A DNA stretch of 64,000 nt from Roseateles_B sp051857535 (GTDB lineage Bacteria > Pseudomonadota > Gammaproteobacteria > Burkholderiales > Burkholderiaceae_C), in NCBI RefSeq assembly GCF_051857535.1, contig NZ_JBPZGY010000012.1:93720-157719 (forward strand), given 5' to 3'. Below are positions 41,238 through 50,350 of this stretch, in pieces (position 1 is the first letter of the stretch; each line of letters begins with the position of its first letter). A program made the position numbers and the translations under genes. The notes under the pieces are model-generated. The model did not search any database, had not been told where the DNA came from, and saw only the letters and a program-made list of their open reading frames with translations.

Positions 41238-43757
41238 ATGACCGCCCACCCCCACGACGCCCCAGGCACCGATTCCCTTGACGACCTCTTCGGCGATGCG
41301 CCCGCACCCCGGCCCGCCTTGGGGGCCTCGGAGGCCCAGAACGGCCTGCTCAAGGGCCTGAACCCGGAGCAGCTCGCCGCCGTCACCCTGGGGCAGGAGC
41401 CGGCCCTGATCCTGGCCGGCGCCGGATCGGGCAAGACCCGGGTGCTGACCACCCGCATCGCCTGGCTGCTGAACCAGGGCTTGGCCACGCCAGGCGGCAT
41501 CATGGCCGTGACCTTCACGAACAAGGCTTCCAAGGAGATGCTCACCCGCCTCTCCGCCATGCTGCCCTACAACGTGCGGGGCATGTGGATCGGTACCTTC
41601 CATGGCCTGTGCAACCGCTTCCTGCGCGCGCACTGGAAGCTGGCCGGGCTGCCGCAGGGCTTCCAGATCCTCGACGCCTCGGACACGGTCTCGGCCGTCA
41701 AGCGCGTGATCAAGGCCATGAACCTGGACGAGGAGCGCTTCGTGCCCAAGCAGGTCAGCTGGTTCATCGCCGGCGCCAAGGAAGACGGCCTGCGACCCAA
41801 GGACATCGATCTGCGCGACGAGCAGACCCGCAAGCTGGCCGAGATCTACCAGGCCTACGAGGACCAGTGCAAGCGCGAGGGCGTGGTCGACTTCGCCGAG
41901 CTGATGCTGCGCGCCTACGAGCTGATGCGTGACAACGCCGCCGTGCGCGAGCACTACCAGCACCGCTTCCAGTACCTGCTGGTCGACGAGTTCCAGGACA
42001 CCAACAAGCTGCAGTACGCCTGGCTGAAGATGTTTGCGCCGCCGGGCCGCGGCCAGGGCGTCTTTGCGGTGGGCGACGATGACCAGAGCATCTACGCCTT
42101 CCGCGGCGCGCGGGTCGGCAACATGAGCGATTTCGAGCGCGAGTACCGCGTGCGCCGGGTGGTCAAGCTGGAGCAGAACTACCGCAGCTACGGCCACATC
42201 CTGGATGCCGCCAACGAGCTCATCAGCCGCAACAGCCACCGCCTGGGCAAGAACCTGCGCACCGAGATGGGCCCGGGCGAGCCGGTACGCGTCAATGAGG
42301 CCGCCAGCGACTTCAACGAGGCCCAGTGGCTGCTGGAGGAGGCGCAGGCCCTGCATCGCCAGGGGCTGGCGCGCTCGGAGATCGCCATCCTGTACCGCAG
42401 CAATGCGCAGTCGCGGGTGATCGAGTCGGCGCTGTTCAATGCCGGCGTGCCTTACCGCGTGTACGGCGGCCTGCGCTTCTTCGAGCGGGCGGAAGTGAAG
42501 CACGCGCTGGCCTATCTGCGCCTGATCGAGAACGCCAACGACGACACCAGCTTCCTGCGCGTGGTGAACTTTCCGGCCCGCGGCATCGGCGCGCGCACGC
42601 TGGAGCAACTGCAGGACGCTGCGCGCCAGAGTGGCCGCAGCCTCTACCAGAGCGTGGCGGCGGTGCCGGGCAAGGGCGGCAGCAATCTGGCCGCCTTCGT
42701 GAACCTGGTCGAATCCATGCGCAACCTGACGCAAGGCCTGACCCTGCGCGAGATCATCGAGCAGATGCTGGAGACCTCCGGTCTGGCCGAGTTCTACCGC
42801 ACGGACAAGGACGGCGCCGAACGCCTGGAGAACCTGGACGAACTGGTCAACGCCGCCGAGGCCTTCGTCACCCAGGAGGGCTTCGGCAAGGATGCCGTCG
42901 CGCTGCCGGTCGATGAGCTGGGGGCCGCTGGTGGATTCACGCCAGGGCAGATCGCCGCTGGCGATCCGCCCGCCATCGCCGCGGTGAACCTCACGCCGGA
43001 CGCCGAGACCGGCGAGATCGTCTCGCCCCTGGCCGCTTTCCTGACGCACGCCTCGCTGGAGGCCGGCGACAACCAGGCGCAGGCCGGCCAGGACGCCATC
43101 CAGCTCATGACGGTGCACTCGGCCAAGGGCCTGGAGTTCGATGCCGTCTTCATCACCGGCCTGGAGGAGGGCCTGTTCCCGCACGAGAACTCGCTGTCCG
43201 ACGGCGACGGGCTGGAAGAAGAGCGTCGCCTGATGTACGTGGCCATCACCCGGGCCCGGCAGCGCCTGTACCTGAGCTTCAGCCAGACCCGCATGCTGCA
43301 CGGCCAGACGCGCTACAACGTCAAGAGCCGCTTCCTGGACGAACTGCCGGAAGAGGCGCTGAAGTGGCTGACGCCGCGCAACCAGGGCTTCGGCTCGGGC
43401 TTTGCCCGCGAGTACCAGCAGGCCTGGGAGCGGGGCTCGGGGCTCAAGTCCATGGTGGGCGCGGGCCGGGTGGAGCGTCAGGCGCCGGCCTGGCAGCAGG
43501 AGCGCGAGGGCAAGGATGCGCCGTCCTTCGGGGGCGCACCGGTCCCCAAGACCATGAAGCAGGCCGCGGCTGCCAAGGTGGGCGCCGAGCACGGCGGCCT
43601 GCGCGTGGGCAAGGCCGTCTTCCACAACAAGTTCGGCGAAGGCGTGCTGCTGACGCTGGAGGGCAGTGGCCCGGATGCCCGCGCCCAGGTGAACTTTGGC
43701 CGGCATGGGACCAAGTGGCTGGCACTGTCGGTGGCGAAGCTGACGCCGATCGATTGA
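41238..43757 (+). CDS. uvrD: ATP-dependent DNA helicase UvrD/PcrA type
   Basis: SF1A 3'-5' helicase of nucleotide-excision and mismatch repair. 839 residues, slightly longer than E. coli UvrD because of an acidic, Ala/Pro-rich N-terminal stretch (1-35). Walker A is AGAGSGKTR (about 61-69), motif II VDEFQDTNKLQ (about 250-260), motif III GDDDQSIYAFRGA, motif VI VAITRARQRLYL (about 670-681). The C-terminus has the RNA-polymerase/MutL-interaction type Tudor-like segment (FGEGVLLTLEG). I see no LexA box upstream (a CTAAAAT -10 is present). Confidence 0.95.
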   Translation: MTAHPHDAPGTDSLDDLFGDAPAPRPALGASEAQNGLLKGLNPEQLAAVTLGQEPALILAGAGSGKTRVLTTRIAWLLNQGLATPGGIMAVTFTNKASKEMLTRLSAMLPYNVRGMWIGTFHGLCNRFLRAHWKLAGLPQGFQILDASDTVSAVKRVIKAMNLDEERFVPKQVSWFIAGAKEDGLRPKDIDLRDEQTRKLAEIYQAYEDQCKREGVVDFAELMLRAYELMRDNAAVREHYQHRFQYLLVDEFQDTNKLQYAWLKMFAPPGRGQGVFAVGDDDQSIYAFRGARVGNMSDFEREYRVRRVVKLEQNYRSYGHILDAANELISRNSHRLGKNLRTEMGPGEPVRVNEAASDFNEAQWLLEEAQALHRQGLARSEIAILYRSNAQSRVIESALFNAGVPYRVYGGLRFFERAEVKHALAYLRLIENANDDTSFLRVVNFPARGIGARTLEQLQDAARQSGRSLYQSVAAVPGKGGSNLAAFVNLVESMRNLTQGLTLREIIEQMLETSGLAEFYRTDKDGAERLENLDELVNAAEAFVTQEGFGKDAVALPVDELGAAGGFTPGQIAAGDPPAIAAVNLTPDAETGEIVSPLAAFLTHASLEAGDNQAQAGQDAIQLMTVHSAKGLEFDAVFITGLEEGLFPHENSLSDGDGLEEERRLMYVAITRARQRLYLSFSQTRMLHGQTRYNVKSRFLDELPEEALKWLTPRNQGFGSGFAREYQQAWERGSGLKSMVGAGRVERQAPAWQQEREGKDAPSFGGAPVPKTMKQAAAAKVGAEHGGLRVGKAVFHNKFGEGVLLTLEGSGPDARAQVNFGRHGTKWLALSVAKLTPID
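42731..42746 (+). repeat. 16-mer repeat, one-base variant in uvrD
   Basis: GCAAGGCCTGACCCTG inside uvrD, differing from the exact copies at one position and identical to the copy at the araC breakpoint (minus strand, 33541-33556). Confidence 0.75.
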
Positions 43758-43840
43758 TTGAGGAGCGCCTGCGGGTGTGCCGAGCCTTGCATGGGCGGCT
43801 TGCACGAGTGGCGCCGTCGTGCCGCACGGCAGCAGAAAGA

Positions 43841-43868
43841 GAAATGGCCGGGTCTCCCCGGCCATTTC
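43841..43868. terminator. Bidirectional intrinsic terminator between uvrD and the POT transporter
   Basis: Perfect 12-bp stem GAAATGGCCGGG / CCCGGCCATTTC with loop TCTC, between two convergent genes. Confidence 0.8.
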
Positions 43869-43891
43869 CCACTCAAGCGCAGACCTGAAGA

Positions 43892-45328
43892 TCAGGCCGT
43901 CGCCGGCTTCGCATGCTCATCGTCCAGCAGCTTGCCGAAGGCCAGCTTGATCAGCAGCAGCAGCACCGCCGCCGAAGCCACCAGGGCCGCGTGCAGGGCC
44001 CAGAAGCTGGGGCCGCTGATCTCGTCCAGCAGGCCGGCCAGCCAGCCCACGAAGGTGTTGCCCAGGAAGAGGTGCAGGTAGTAGCAGCCAATCATCAGCC
44101 CTTCCATGCGCTGCGGCGCGGTGCGCGAGTACAGCGCCAGGCCCACGGGCAGGATGTTGGCGAAGCCCAGGTTGTTCAGCAGGTTGTAGCCTATGGTCCA
44201 GACCAGGCTGACGCGGCCATGGTCCTGCTCGATCATGCCGGCGGCCAGCACGATCAGCAGCGGTGCCGTGCAGGCAAGGGCGGAGCCCAGGGCCATCTTG
44301 GTCAGCTCGTCCGGCTCGCGGCGGCGCTCGGCCCACCAGCGCCAGAAGGCGATCGAGCCCAGCATGGTCAGCAGGCTGGTCGCGGCATCCAGGGCCTGCA
44401 GCCAGGTCAGGGGCACGGCCCACCCGAAGAGCACCATGTCCATGTGCTTCTGCGCCCACAGCGGGTAGGCGTTGTTGAATTGCTGATTGCCTACGATGGA
44501 CAGCATCAGCACCGGAATCATGCAGACCAGCAGGGCCAGGCGGCGCTTGTCGCGGCTGCTCATGGGGGCCTTGGGTGCTGCGTCGCGAACCTTGGCATGG
44601 CGCGGTTCCTCGGCCGGGAGGTAGCGACGGCCAGCGAGGTAGACGATCAGGCCGATCAGCATGCCCACGCCCGCGGCGCCGAAGCCCCAGTGCCAGGCCA
44701 CCTTCTCGCCCAGCGTGCCGCAGACCAGGGGTGAGGCGATCACCGCCACCTGCACCGCCAGCATGAAGATCTGGAAGGCGCTGGCGCGGCGCTTGTCCTC
44801 TGGCTTGTAGAGCGACCCCACCTGCGCGGCGATATTGCCCTTGAAGGCGCCCACGCCCACCAGCAGGCAGGCGATTGCCAGCAAAAAGCTGCGGTCGAAG
44901 GCCATCAGGAAGTGGCCCAGGGCCATCAGCGCGGCGCCGATGGTGATGGTGCGGGTGCGGCCCAGCCAGCGGTCCGCCACGATGCCGCCCAGCAGGGGCG
45001 TCAGGTAGACCAGGCCGGCATAGAGGCCAAAGACGATGGAGGCCAGCTGCTGTGTCTTGCGTGGGCCGGTCACGGACTCGATCAGTGCGCGCAGGCTGTC
45101 GATACCGGCCACATTGCCGATGTTCTCGGGCAGGAACAGGTAATTGCTGAGGTAGAGCACCAGCAGCGCCTGCATGCCGTAGTAGGAAAAACGCTCCCAG
45201 AACTCGCAGAAGGCCAGCCAGCCCAGGCCGACGGGGTGGCCCAGGAAGGCACGGTCCAGGCGGTCACCTGACGCGGCGGGAGGGGATACGCCGCTGGTGG
45301 CGGCTTCGGAAGGCAGGACGGCAGACAT
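43892..45328 (-). CDS. POT-family proton-coupled peptide transporter
   Basis: 478-residue inner-membrane major-facilitator protein of the proton-dependent oligopeptide transporter (POT/PTR2) family. The hallmark ExxERF motif is in CEFWERFSYYG near residues 42-52, and GGIVADRWLGR follows at the TM2-3 loop. About 14 hydrophobic segments are seen. It imports di- or tripeptides with protons. The start MSAVLPSE at 45328 is preferred over 45406, whose extra 26 residues look non-coding. It is divergent from phoX. Confidence 0.9.
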   Translation of the reverse strand: MSAVLPSEAATSGVSPPAASGDRLDRAFLGHPVGLGWLAFCEFWERFSYYGMQALLVLYLSNYLFLPENIGNVAGIDSLRALIESVTGPRKTQQLASIVFGLYAGLVYLTPLLGGIVADRWLGRTRTITIGAALMALGHFLMAFDRSFLLAIACLLVGVGAFKGNIAAQVGSLYKPEDKRRASAFQIFMLAVQVAVIASPLVCGTLGEKVAWHWGFGAAGVGMLIGLIVYLAGRRYLPAEEPRHAKVRDAAPKAPMSSRDKRRLALLVCMIPVLMLSIVGNQQFNNAYPLWAQKHMDMVLFGWAVPLTWLQALDAATSLLTMLGSIAFWRWWAERRREPDELTKMALGSALACTAPLLIVLAAGMIEQDHGRVSLVWTIGYNLLNNLGFANILPVGLALYSRTAPQRMEGLMIGCYYLHLFLGNTFVGWLAGLLDEISGPSFWALHAALVASAAVLLLLIKLAFGKLLDDEHAKPATA

Positions 45329-45523
45329 GGCAGGCCTTGTCAGTGGATGAAGGGGGCTACTGCTAAAAGGTCCGCCACTGTGGCTGAACTGGGGACGAAG
45401 CGCCATCCAGGCTTCCCTGGATGACGATATGCGGAGACGAGGTGCGAAATATGCAGGTTAGAGCGCGGCCGGCCCTGGCGGCGGCAGTGGCCAGGCCAGG
45501 CACAGGGCAGGGCGCCGCCGGCG

Positions 45524-45563
45524 CTGTCATGGATCTGTCGCAGGGCGGTCATGCGTGCTTCAT
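45524..45563 (+). promoter_or_regulatory. Extended Pho box upstream of phoX
   Basis: Four PhoB half-sites at strict 11-bp spacing: CTGTCAT (45524), CTGTCGC (45535), CGGTCAT (45546), GCTTCAT (45557), each followed by 4 bases. A GACACT hexamer about 10 bp after the last half-site (45574-45579) is a plausible -10 and would place the start about 27 bases before the ATG. The other part of the gap 45329-45523 holds no gene I can support. Confidence 0.75.
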
Positions 45564-45612
45564 GGCCCGCCGGGACACTCGGGGCGCTTTCAACCCGAGG
45601 GTATCCCGTCAA

Positions 45613-47871
45613 ATGAACAAGCAAGACCAGAACCAGCCTTCCTGGGCGGACGAAGAACACAACACCAGCGCCAACCCGGACTTCCAGAGCGTCCTGGGGG
45701 CCCGCATGGCCCGGCGCTCCCTGCTGCGAGGGGCCCTGGGCGGCGTTTCCAGTGCCATGCTGGGAGGCTTCGCGCTCACCGCCTGCGGCAGCGGCGGTGA
45801 TGACAACAGCCCCGCACCCGCTCCCGCACCCGTGCCCAAGCTGCAGAAGCTGGGTTTTTCCGCCGTGCCCAAGTCCACGGCAGACGCGGTCTCGGTGCCT
45901 GCGGGCTACACGGCCACCGTGCTGTTCGCACTGGGCGATCCCCTGACCGCTGCCGCCACCGCCTACAAGAACGATGGCAGCGACGGTGACTTCGACAATC
46001 GTGCAGGCGACCACCATGACGGCATGGAGTACCTGGGGCTGTCCGCCGATGGCAAGCCGGACCCCAAGTCCAGCGACCGCGCCCTGCTGGTGATGAACCA
46101 CGAGGCCACCAGCCATGCCGGCAGCGAGCGCGCCTCGGCCTTCGTCCATGTCAACGGCGGCACGAACACGCTGCCGCGCCCCGCGGCCGAGACGGATCGC
46201 GAGGTGCCGCTGCATGGCCTGTCGGTGGTGGAGATCCGCCGTGGCGGCGGCACCTTCTCCTACGTCAAGGACTCCAGCTTCAACCGCCGCATCACCCCCT
46301 TGACGCCGGTGGTGCTGTCTGGCGCCGCCGCTGGCCATGCCTTGATGAAGACCCGCTACAGCAGCACCGGCGTGGCTGCTCGCGGCACGCTGAACAACTG
46401 CGGCACGGGCCTCACCCCATGGGGCACGGTGCTGACCGGTGAGGAGAACTGGTCCGGCTACTTCTTCCGCTCCGCCACCGATGATGCCGCCCGCGGCAAT
46501 GACAAGTCGGTGACGGCCCTGAAGCGCTATGGCCGCAGCCAGGGGGCCGCCAGCCGCCATGGCTGGGAGACGTCCGGTGCTGACGACAAGTACCAGCGCT
46601 GGGACATCAGCAAGAAGGGCGCCTCTGCCGATGGCAGCGACGACTACCGCAACGAGATGAATACCTTCGGCTACCTGGTCGAGGTGGACGGCTACAGCAA
46701 GACCGCCGCCGTGAAGAAGCGGACCAGCCTGGGCCGCTTTGCTCACGAGAGCGCGGCCTTCAGTGCGCTGGTGGTCGGCAAGCCGTTGGCGGTCTACATG
46801 GGCGACGACTCGCGAGGCGAGTACATCTACAAGTGGGTGTCTGAGGCGGTCTGGTCTGCCGCGGATGCCAATCCCGCCGACCGCATCGCCACCGGCGACA
46901 AGTACCTGGACAAGGGCCGCCTCTACGTGGCGAAGTTCAATGCCGATGGTTCGGGCGAGTGGATCGAGCTGTCGATCAACAACGCCTTGATCAAGGCTGC
47001 CAGTGCCTATGCCTTCGCCGACCAGGCGGATGTGGTGGTCAATGCCCGCCTGGCCGCTGACGCCGTGGGCGCCACGAAGATGGACCGCCCCGAGTGGTGC
47101 GCGACCCATCCGACCAGCGGCGAGGTCTACTTCACGCTGACCAACAACAGCAACCGCAAGGTCGAGCCCACCGGCTCGCAGATGGTCGTCGACGCTGCCA
47201 ATCCTCGCTCCTATTCCGACAGCTACGCTGGCGGTGCCGCGGGATCGCCGGGCAATGTCAACGGGCACATCCTGCGCGTGGCCGAGACCGGCGGTGATGC
47301 CGCGGCGACCAGCTTCAAGTGGGACGTCTACCTGTTCGCCGCTGAAGCCGAAGCCGATGCCAGCAAGGTCAATCTGTCGTCCCTGACCGCAGACCAGGAC
47401 ATGTCCAGCCCCGACGGCCTCTGGTTCAGCAAGGCCACCGGCATCTGCTGGATCCAGACCGATGACGGTGCCTACACGGACAAGACCAATTGCATGATGC
47501 TGGCCGGCATTCCGGGCAAGGTGGGCGATGGCGCCAAGAAGACGCTGAGCTACACCCGCAAGGACGGCAGTGTGATGACGGTGGATACCTACGTCGGCAA
47601 GGCGCCTACGGCCGATACGCTCAAGCGTTTCCTGGTGGGTCCGGTGGACTGCGAGTTGACGGGCTGCTGCGAGACGCCGGACGGCAAGGCCCTGTTCGTC
47701 AACATCCAGCACCCGGGCGAGACCATCAGTTCGGCCACGATCGGGAACCCTGACAAGTTCCTCAGCCACTGGCCCGGCAACGCCGGCTATGGTGCAGGCG
47801 GTGCCAAGGCACGCCCGCGCTCGGCGACGATCGTCATCACCAAGAGCGACGGCGGCGTCATCGGAAGCTGA
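45613..47871 (+). CDS. phoX: PhoX-family alkaline phosphatase, Tat-exported, probable lipoprotein
   Basis: 752-residue PhoX (DUF839) phosphatase, a calcium/iron-dependent enzyme that releases phosphate from organic monoesters outside the cytoplasm. The N-terminus has a twin-arginine motif (ARRSLLRGAL, about 32-41) and a hydrophobic core. A lipobox-like FALTACGSGG (cysteine near 59) follows, so Tat export followed by lipidation is likely. The body has family strings such as GGGTFSYV, NNCGTGLTPWGTVLTGEENW and SPDGLWF. It is preceded by a four-half-site Pho box and followed by a strong terminator, a single-gene Pho-regulated unit. Confidence 0.92.
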   Translation: MNKQDQNQPSWADEEHNTSANPDFQSVLGARMARRSLLRGALGGVSSAMLGGFALTACGSGGDDNSPAPAPAPVPKLQKLGFSAVPKSTADAVSVPAGYTATVLFALGDPLTAAATAYKNDGSDGDFDNRAGDHHDGMEYLGLSADGKPDPKSSDRALLVMNHEATSHAGSERASAFVHVNGGTNTLPRPAAETDREVPLHGLSVVEIRRGGGTFSYVKDSSFNRRITPLTPVVLSGAAAGHALMKTRYSSTGVAARGTLNNCGTGLTPWGTVLTGEENWSGYFFRSATDDAARGNDKSVTALKRYGRSQGAASRHGWETSGADDKYQRWDISKKGASADGSDDYRNEMNTFGYLVEVDGYSKTAAVKKRTSLGRFAHESAAFSALVVGKPLAVYMGDDSRGEYIYKWVSEAVWSAADANPADRIATGDKYLDKGRLYVAKFNADGSGEWIELSINNALIKAASAYAFADQADVVVNARLAADAVGATKMDRPEWCATHPTSGEVYFTLTNNSNRKVEPTGSQMVVDAANPRSYSDSYAGGAAGSPGNVNGHILRVAETGGDAAATSFKWDVYLFAAEAEADASKVNLSSLTADQDMSSPDGLWFSKATGICWIQTDDGAYTDKTNCMMLAGIPGKVGDGAKKTLSYTRKDGSVMTVDTYVGKAPTADTLKRFLVGPVDCELTGCCETPDGKALFVNIQHPGETISSATIGNPDKFLSHWPGNAGYGAGGAKARPRSATIVITKSDGGVIGS

Positions 47872-47914
47872 GTCATGACGGTGCCGCTGAAGGCGGCATG
47901 ACTCCCAGTGAAAT

Positions 47915-47947
47915 GGGCCTGGTGCAGGGATGCGCCGGGCCCTTTTT
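47915..47947 (+). terminator. Intrinsic terminator of phoX
   Basis: 12-bp stem GGGCCTGGTGCA / TGCGCCGGGCCC (two wobble pairs), loop GGGA, then five T. Confidence 0.85.
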
Positions 47948-48011
47948 CATGGGTGACCCGCTGTCGAGGCTCCCGCGCGGCCGGTGGCGCACGCGCGAGC
48001 CTCGCCCGCAC

Positions 48012-48872
48012 TCACGACTGTTGCGGAGGGTGGGCCAGCACGTCCTTGGGGGCGCCGAACATGAAGCAGTCCACGAAGGTGAAGTAGAGGGACGCGTAGA
48101 AGGCCGAGCCCAGGGCATACATGGCGATGATGCCCAGCAGGGGCAGCAAGGCGCTGAGCCCCGCCAGCGCGAAGGCCGCGCTGAGCATGCCGCCGGCCAG
48201 GCTGGCGACGATCTGCACGCCCAGCCAGCCCAGCATGTAGACCGCGAAGGCACCGCGGTTGCGCCATACGCCCAGGGTGCTGGAGAACAAGGCCTGCAGC
48301 GCACCCTGGCCGCCCCAGTGCACCAGGGCGGGGGCATGCCAGTAGGGTGTGCTGATCAGGGCGATCCAGGCCAGGCGCAGCATGAAGCCGCTGAACAGCG
48401 CAGGGTCGGGCGCAGGCAGCTCGGCCGGCTGCTTGCCACCTTCCTGGCTGGCTGCGGTCATGGCGTCCATGAACTTGTCTAAGGCCGTGCCGAAGGCGCC
48501 GCCGTCCAGTTGGTCCATCAGTAGCAGGCCGCCGATGGTCAGCAGCGCGAAGCTGAAGCCCAGCACCAACTGGGTGGTGCGCCGCTCGCTCGTCAGCTGC
48601 AGGGGCGCGATGAAGACGCTGGGCACGGGGCGCTTGCCCTGCAGCACCAGGTGCGACGCCAGCATGAAGCCCAGCGAGAACAGCGGCATGGTGGCCAGCA
48701 GCAGGAAGCGCAGGGGCGCTGGCAGGGCCAGGGTCAGCAGGTTCAGCAGCATCAGCGCCGAGAACAGACCGATCATGCCCAGCGGCGCGCGCTGCACGAT
48801 CTTGAAACCGTGCCGGACCCACAGCAGGCCGTTGGCCGCGGGGACGTTCTGCAGGTGGAGGGTCAGGGCCAT
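48012..48872 (-). CDS. BPSS1780-family membrane protein
   Basis: 286-residue integral membrane protein with about six hydrophobic segments (about 35-52, 57-74, 102-122, 165-185, 215-240, 245-270). The family, named after a Burkholderia protein, is conserved next to thrB in Burkholderiales; no function is known. Its start abuts the thrB stop (48872/48873), so the two are co-transcribed. Confidence 0.8.
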   Translation of the reverse strand: MALTLHLQNVPAANGLLWVRHGFKIVQRAPLGMIGLFSALMLLNLLTLALPAPLRFLLLATMPLFSLGFMLASHLVLQGKRPVPSVFIAPLQLTSERRTTQLVLGFSFALLTIGGLLLMDQLDGGAFGTALDKFMDAMTAASQEGGKQPAELPAPDPALFSGFMLRLAWIALISTPYWHAPALVHWGGQGALQALFSSTLGVWRNRGAFAVYMLGWLGVQIVASLAGGMLSAAFALAGLSALLPLLGIIAMYALGSAFYASLYFTFVDCFMFGAPKDVLAHPPQQS

Positions 48873-49853
48873 TCAGCGTTCCTGGGGGGCAAGGGCGTGC
48901 CATGCGCTCGCGAGGCGCTCGCGCAGCACGCGCTCGAAGTGGGTGGGATCGTGGGGCTTGAGCAAGGAGGCTTCGCGCGGCAGGTGGTAGTCCCACAGGC
49001 GCGAGACCCAGAAGCGCAGCGCCGCCGCGCGCAGCAGGGCCGGCATCAGGCGGTGCTCGGCGCCGCTCAGCGGGCGCTCGCGTTCGTAGGCCTGCACAAA
49101 GGCCTGGGCGCGGGCCTCGTCCAGGCGGCCGCTGGCGAGGTCGATGCACCAGTCGTTGAGGCACACGGCGATGTCGAACAGAAAGGTGTCGACACCGGCG
49201 AAGTAGAAGTCGAAGAAGCCGCTGAGCTGCTCGCGGCCGGGCAGGCCCTCGAACATGACGTTGTCGCGGAAGAGGTCGGCGTGGATGGGGCCGCGTGGCA
49301 GCTCGGCATAGCTCTGCGAGGCGGCCAACTGCTGCTGGAAGGCCAGCTCGCTGGAGAGCAGCTCGGCCTGCTCCGGCGTCAGGAAGGGCAGCACCACGGG
49401 GACGGTGTCGCTCCACCAGGCCAGGCCGCGCAGATTGGGCTGGCTCAGCGGAAAGTCGCGGCCGGCCAGATGCATGCGGGCCAGCATGGCGCCGACCTGC
49501 TCGCAGTGGAAGAGATCCGGCGCCAGTTGGTGGCCGCCGCGCAGCTTGTTCACCACGGCGGCGGGCTTGCCCTGCACACGGTGCAGGATCTCGCCGCTGC
49601 CATCGGCCTGCGGGTCAGGCACTGGGATGCCACGGCCGGCCAGGTGCTTCATCAGGCGCAGGTAGAAGGGCAACTGTTCGAAGCTCAGGCGCTCGAAGAG
49701 GGTCAGCACGTAGTCGCCGCGCTCGGTGCTGACGAAGTAGTTGGTGTTCTCGATGCCGGCCGTGATGCCGCGCAGATCGGTGATGGTGCCCAGTTGCAGG
49801 CGGTCCATCAGGACCTGGACCTGGGCGGCGGAGACTTGGGTGAAGACGGCCAT
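48873..49853 (-). CDS. thrB: Homoserine kinase, type II (choline-kinase-like fold)
   Basis: Phosphorylates homoserine in threonine synthesis. 326 residues of the APH/fructosamine-kinase-like ThrB type found in Pseudomonas and Burkholderiales, not the GHMK-type of E. coli. Motifs: ITAGIENTNYFV (about 29-40), GPIHADLFRDNVMF (about 188-201, catalytic Asp), and DFYFAGVDTFLFDIAV (about 214-229). It lies between the DUF2782 gene and the BPSS1780 family gene in the polA cluster. Confidence 0.92.
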   Translation of the reverse strand: MAVFTQVSAAQVQVLMDRLQLGTITDLRGITAGIENTNYFVSTERGDYVLTLFERLSFEQLPFYLRLMKHLAGRGIPVPDPQADGSGEILHRVQGKPAAVVNKLRGGHQLAPDLFHCEQVGAMLARMHLAGRDFPLSQPNLRGLAWWSDTVPVVLPFLTPEQAELLSSELAFQQQLAASQSYAELPRGPIHADLFRDNVMFEGLPGREQLSGFFDFYFAGVDTFLFDIAVCLNDWCIDLASGRLDEARAQAFVQAYERERPLSGAEHRLMPALLRAAALRFWVSRLWDYHLPREASLLKPHDPTHFERVLRERLASAWHALAPQER

Positions 49854-49895
49854 GGCAGGAAGGCTGGGCGGGGCGCTGCTGGCGCCGCGCGGGAA

Positions 49896-50264
49896 TCAGA
49901 AGCTGAACAGGCGCCAGACGCGCTGACCGGCCCCGGCCTTGGCCGAGGCGGCACCGGGGCTCAGGTCGCGGCCGGGCTCGCCCAGCAGGATCTCGTACTC
50001 CGGGGCCTTGCCCTTGGGCTTGACCTTGGCGCTGACGGTCTGGCCGCGCACGCGGAGTTCCTCGATGCGGATGCTGTCGTCTTCCAGCCGGATCTCCTGC
50101 ACCGCGGGTTCGGGCGGGTCCTGAGGAAGGGGCGGGGCGGCCGGGGTCTCGGCCGCATGCGCCACAGCGGCCAGGCAGGCGATCAGCCCGGTGGCCAGGG
50201 ACAGGGCAGCCCGTGCCCAGGGCCGGGCCGGCGATGGCAGGTGGAGGGGGGACGGGTTCTGCAT
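49896..50264 (-). CDS. DUF2782-family exported protein
   Basis: 122-residue protein with a signal peptide (about 1-38, ALSLATGLIACLAAVAHA) and a small conserved domain (IRIEELRVRGQTVSAKVKPK, about 65-84, to VWRLFSF at the end). The family is typically found divergent from polA and upstream of thrB in Betaproteobacteria; function unknown. It is divergent from polA with an 86-bp gap. Confidence 0.85.
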   Translation of the reverse strand: MQNPSPLHLPSPARPWARAALSLATGLIACLAAVAHAAETPAAPPLPQDPPEPAVQEIRLEDDSIRIEELRVRGQTVSAKVKPKGKAPEYEILLGEPGRDLSPGAASAKAGAGQRVWRLFSF

Positions 50265-50350
50265 CCGCCGATTCTATGCGGCAGCCAGAGCCGCCTCTCA
50301 CGCAGGCTGCTGACAGCAGCCGGCCATGCCTTGCGTGACAATGCGCCCCC

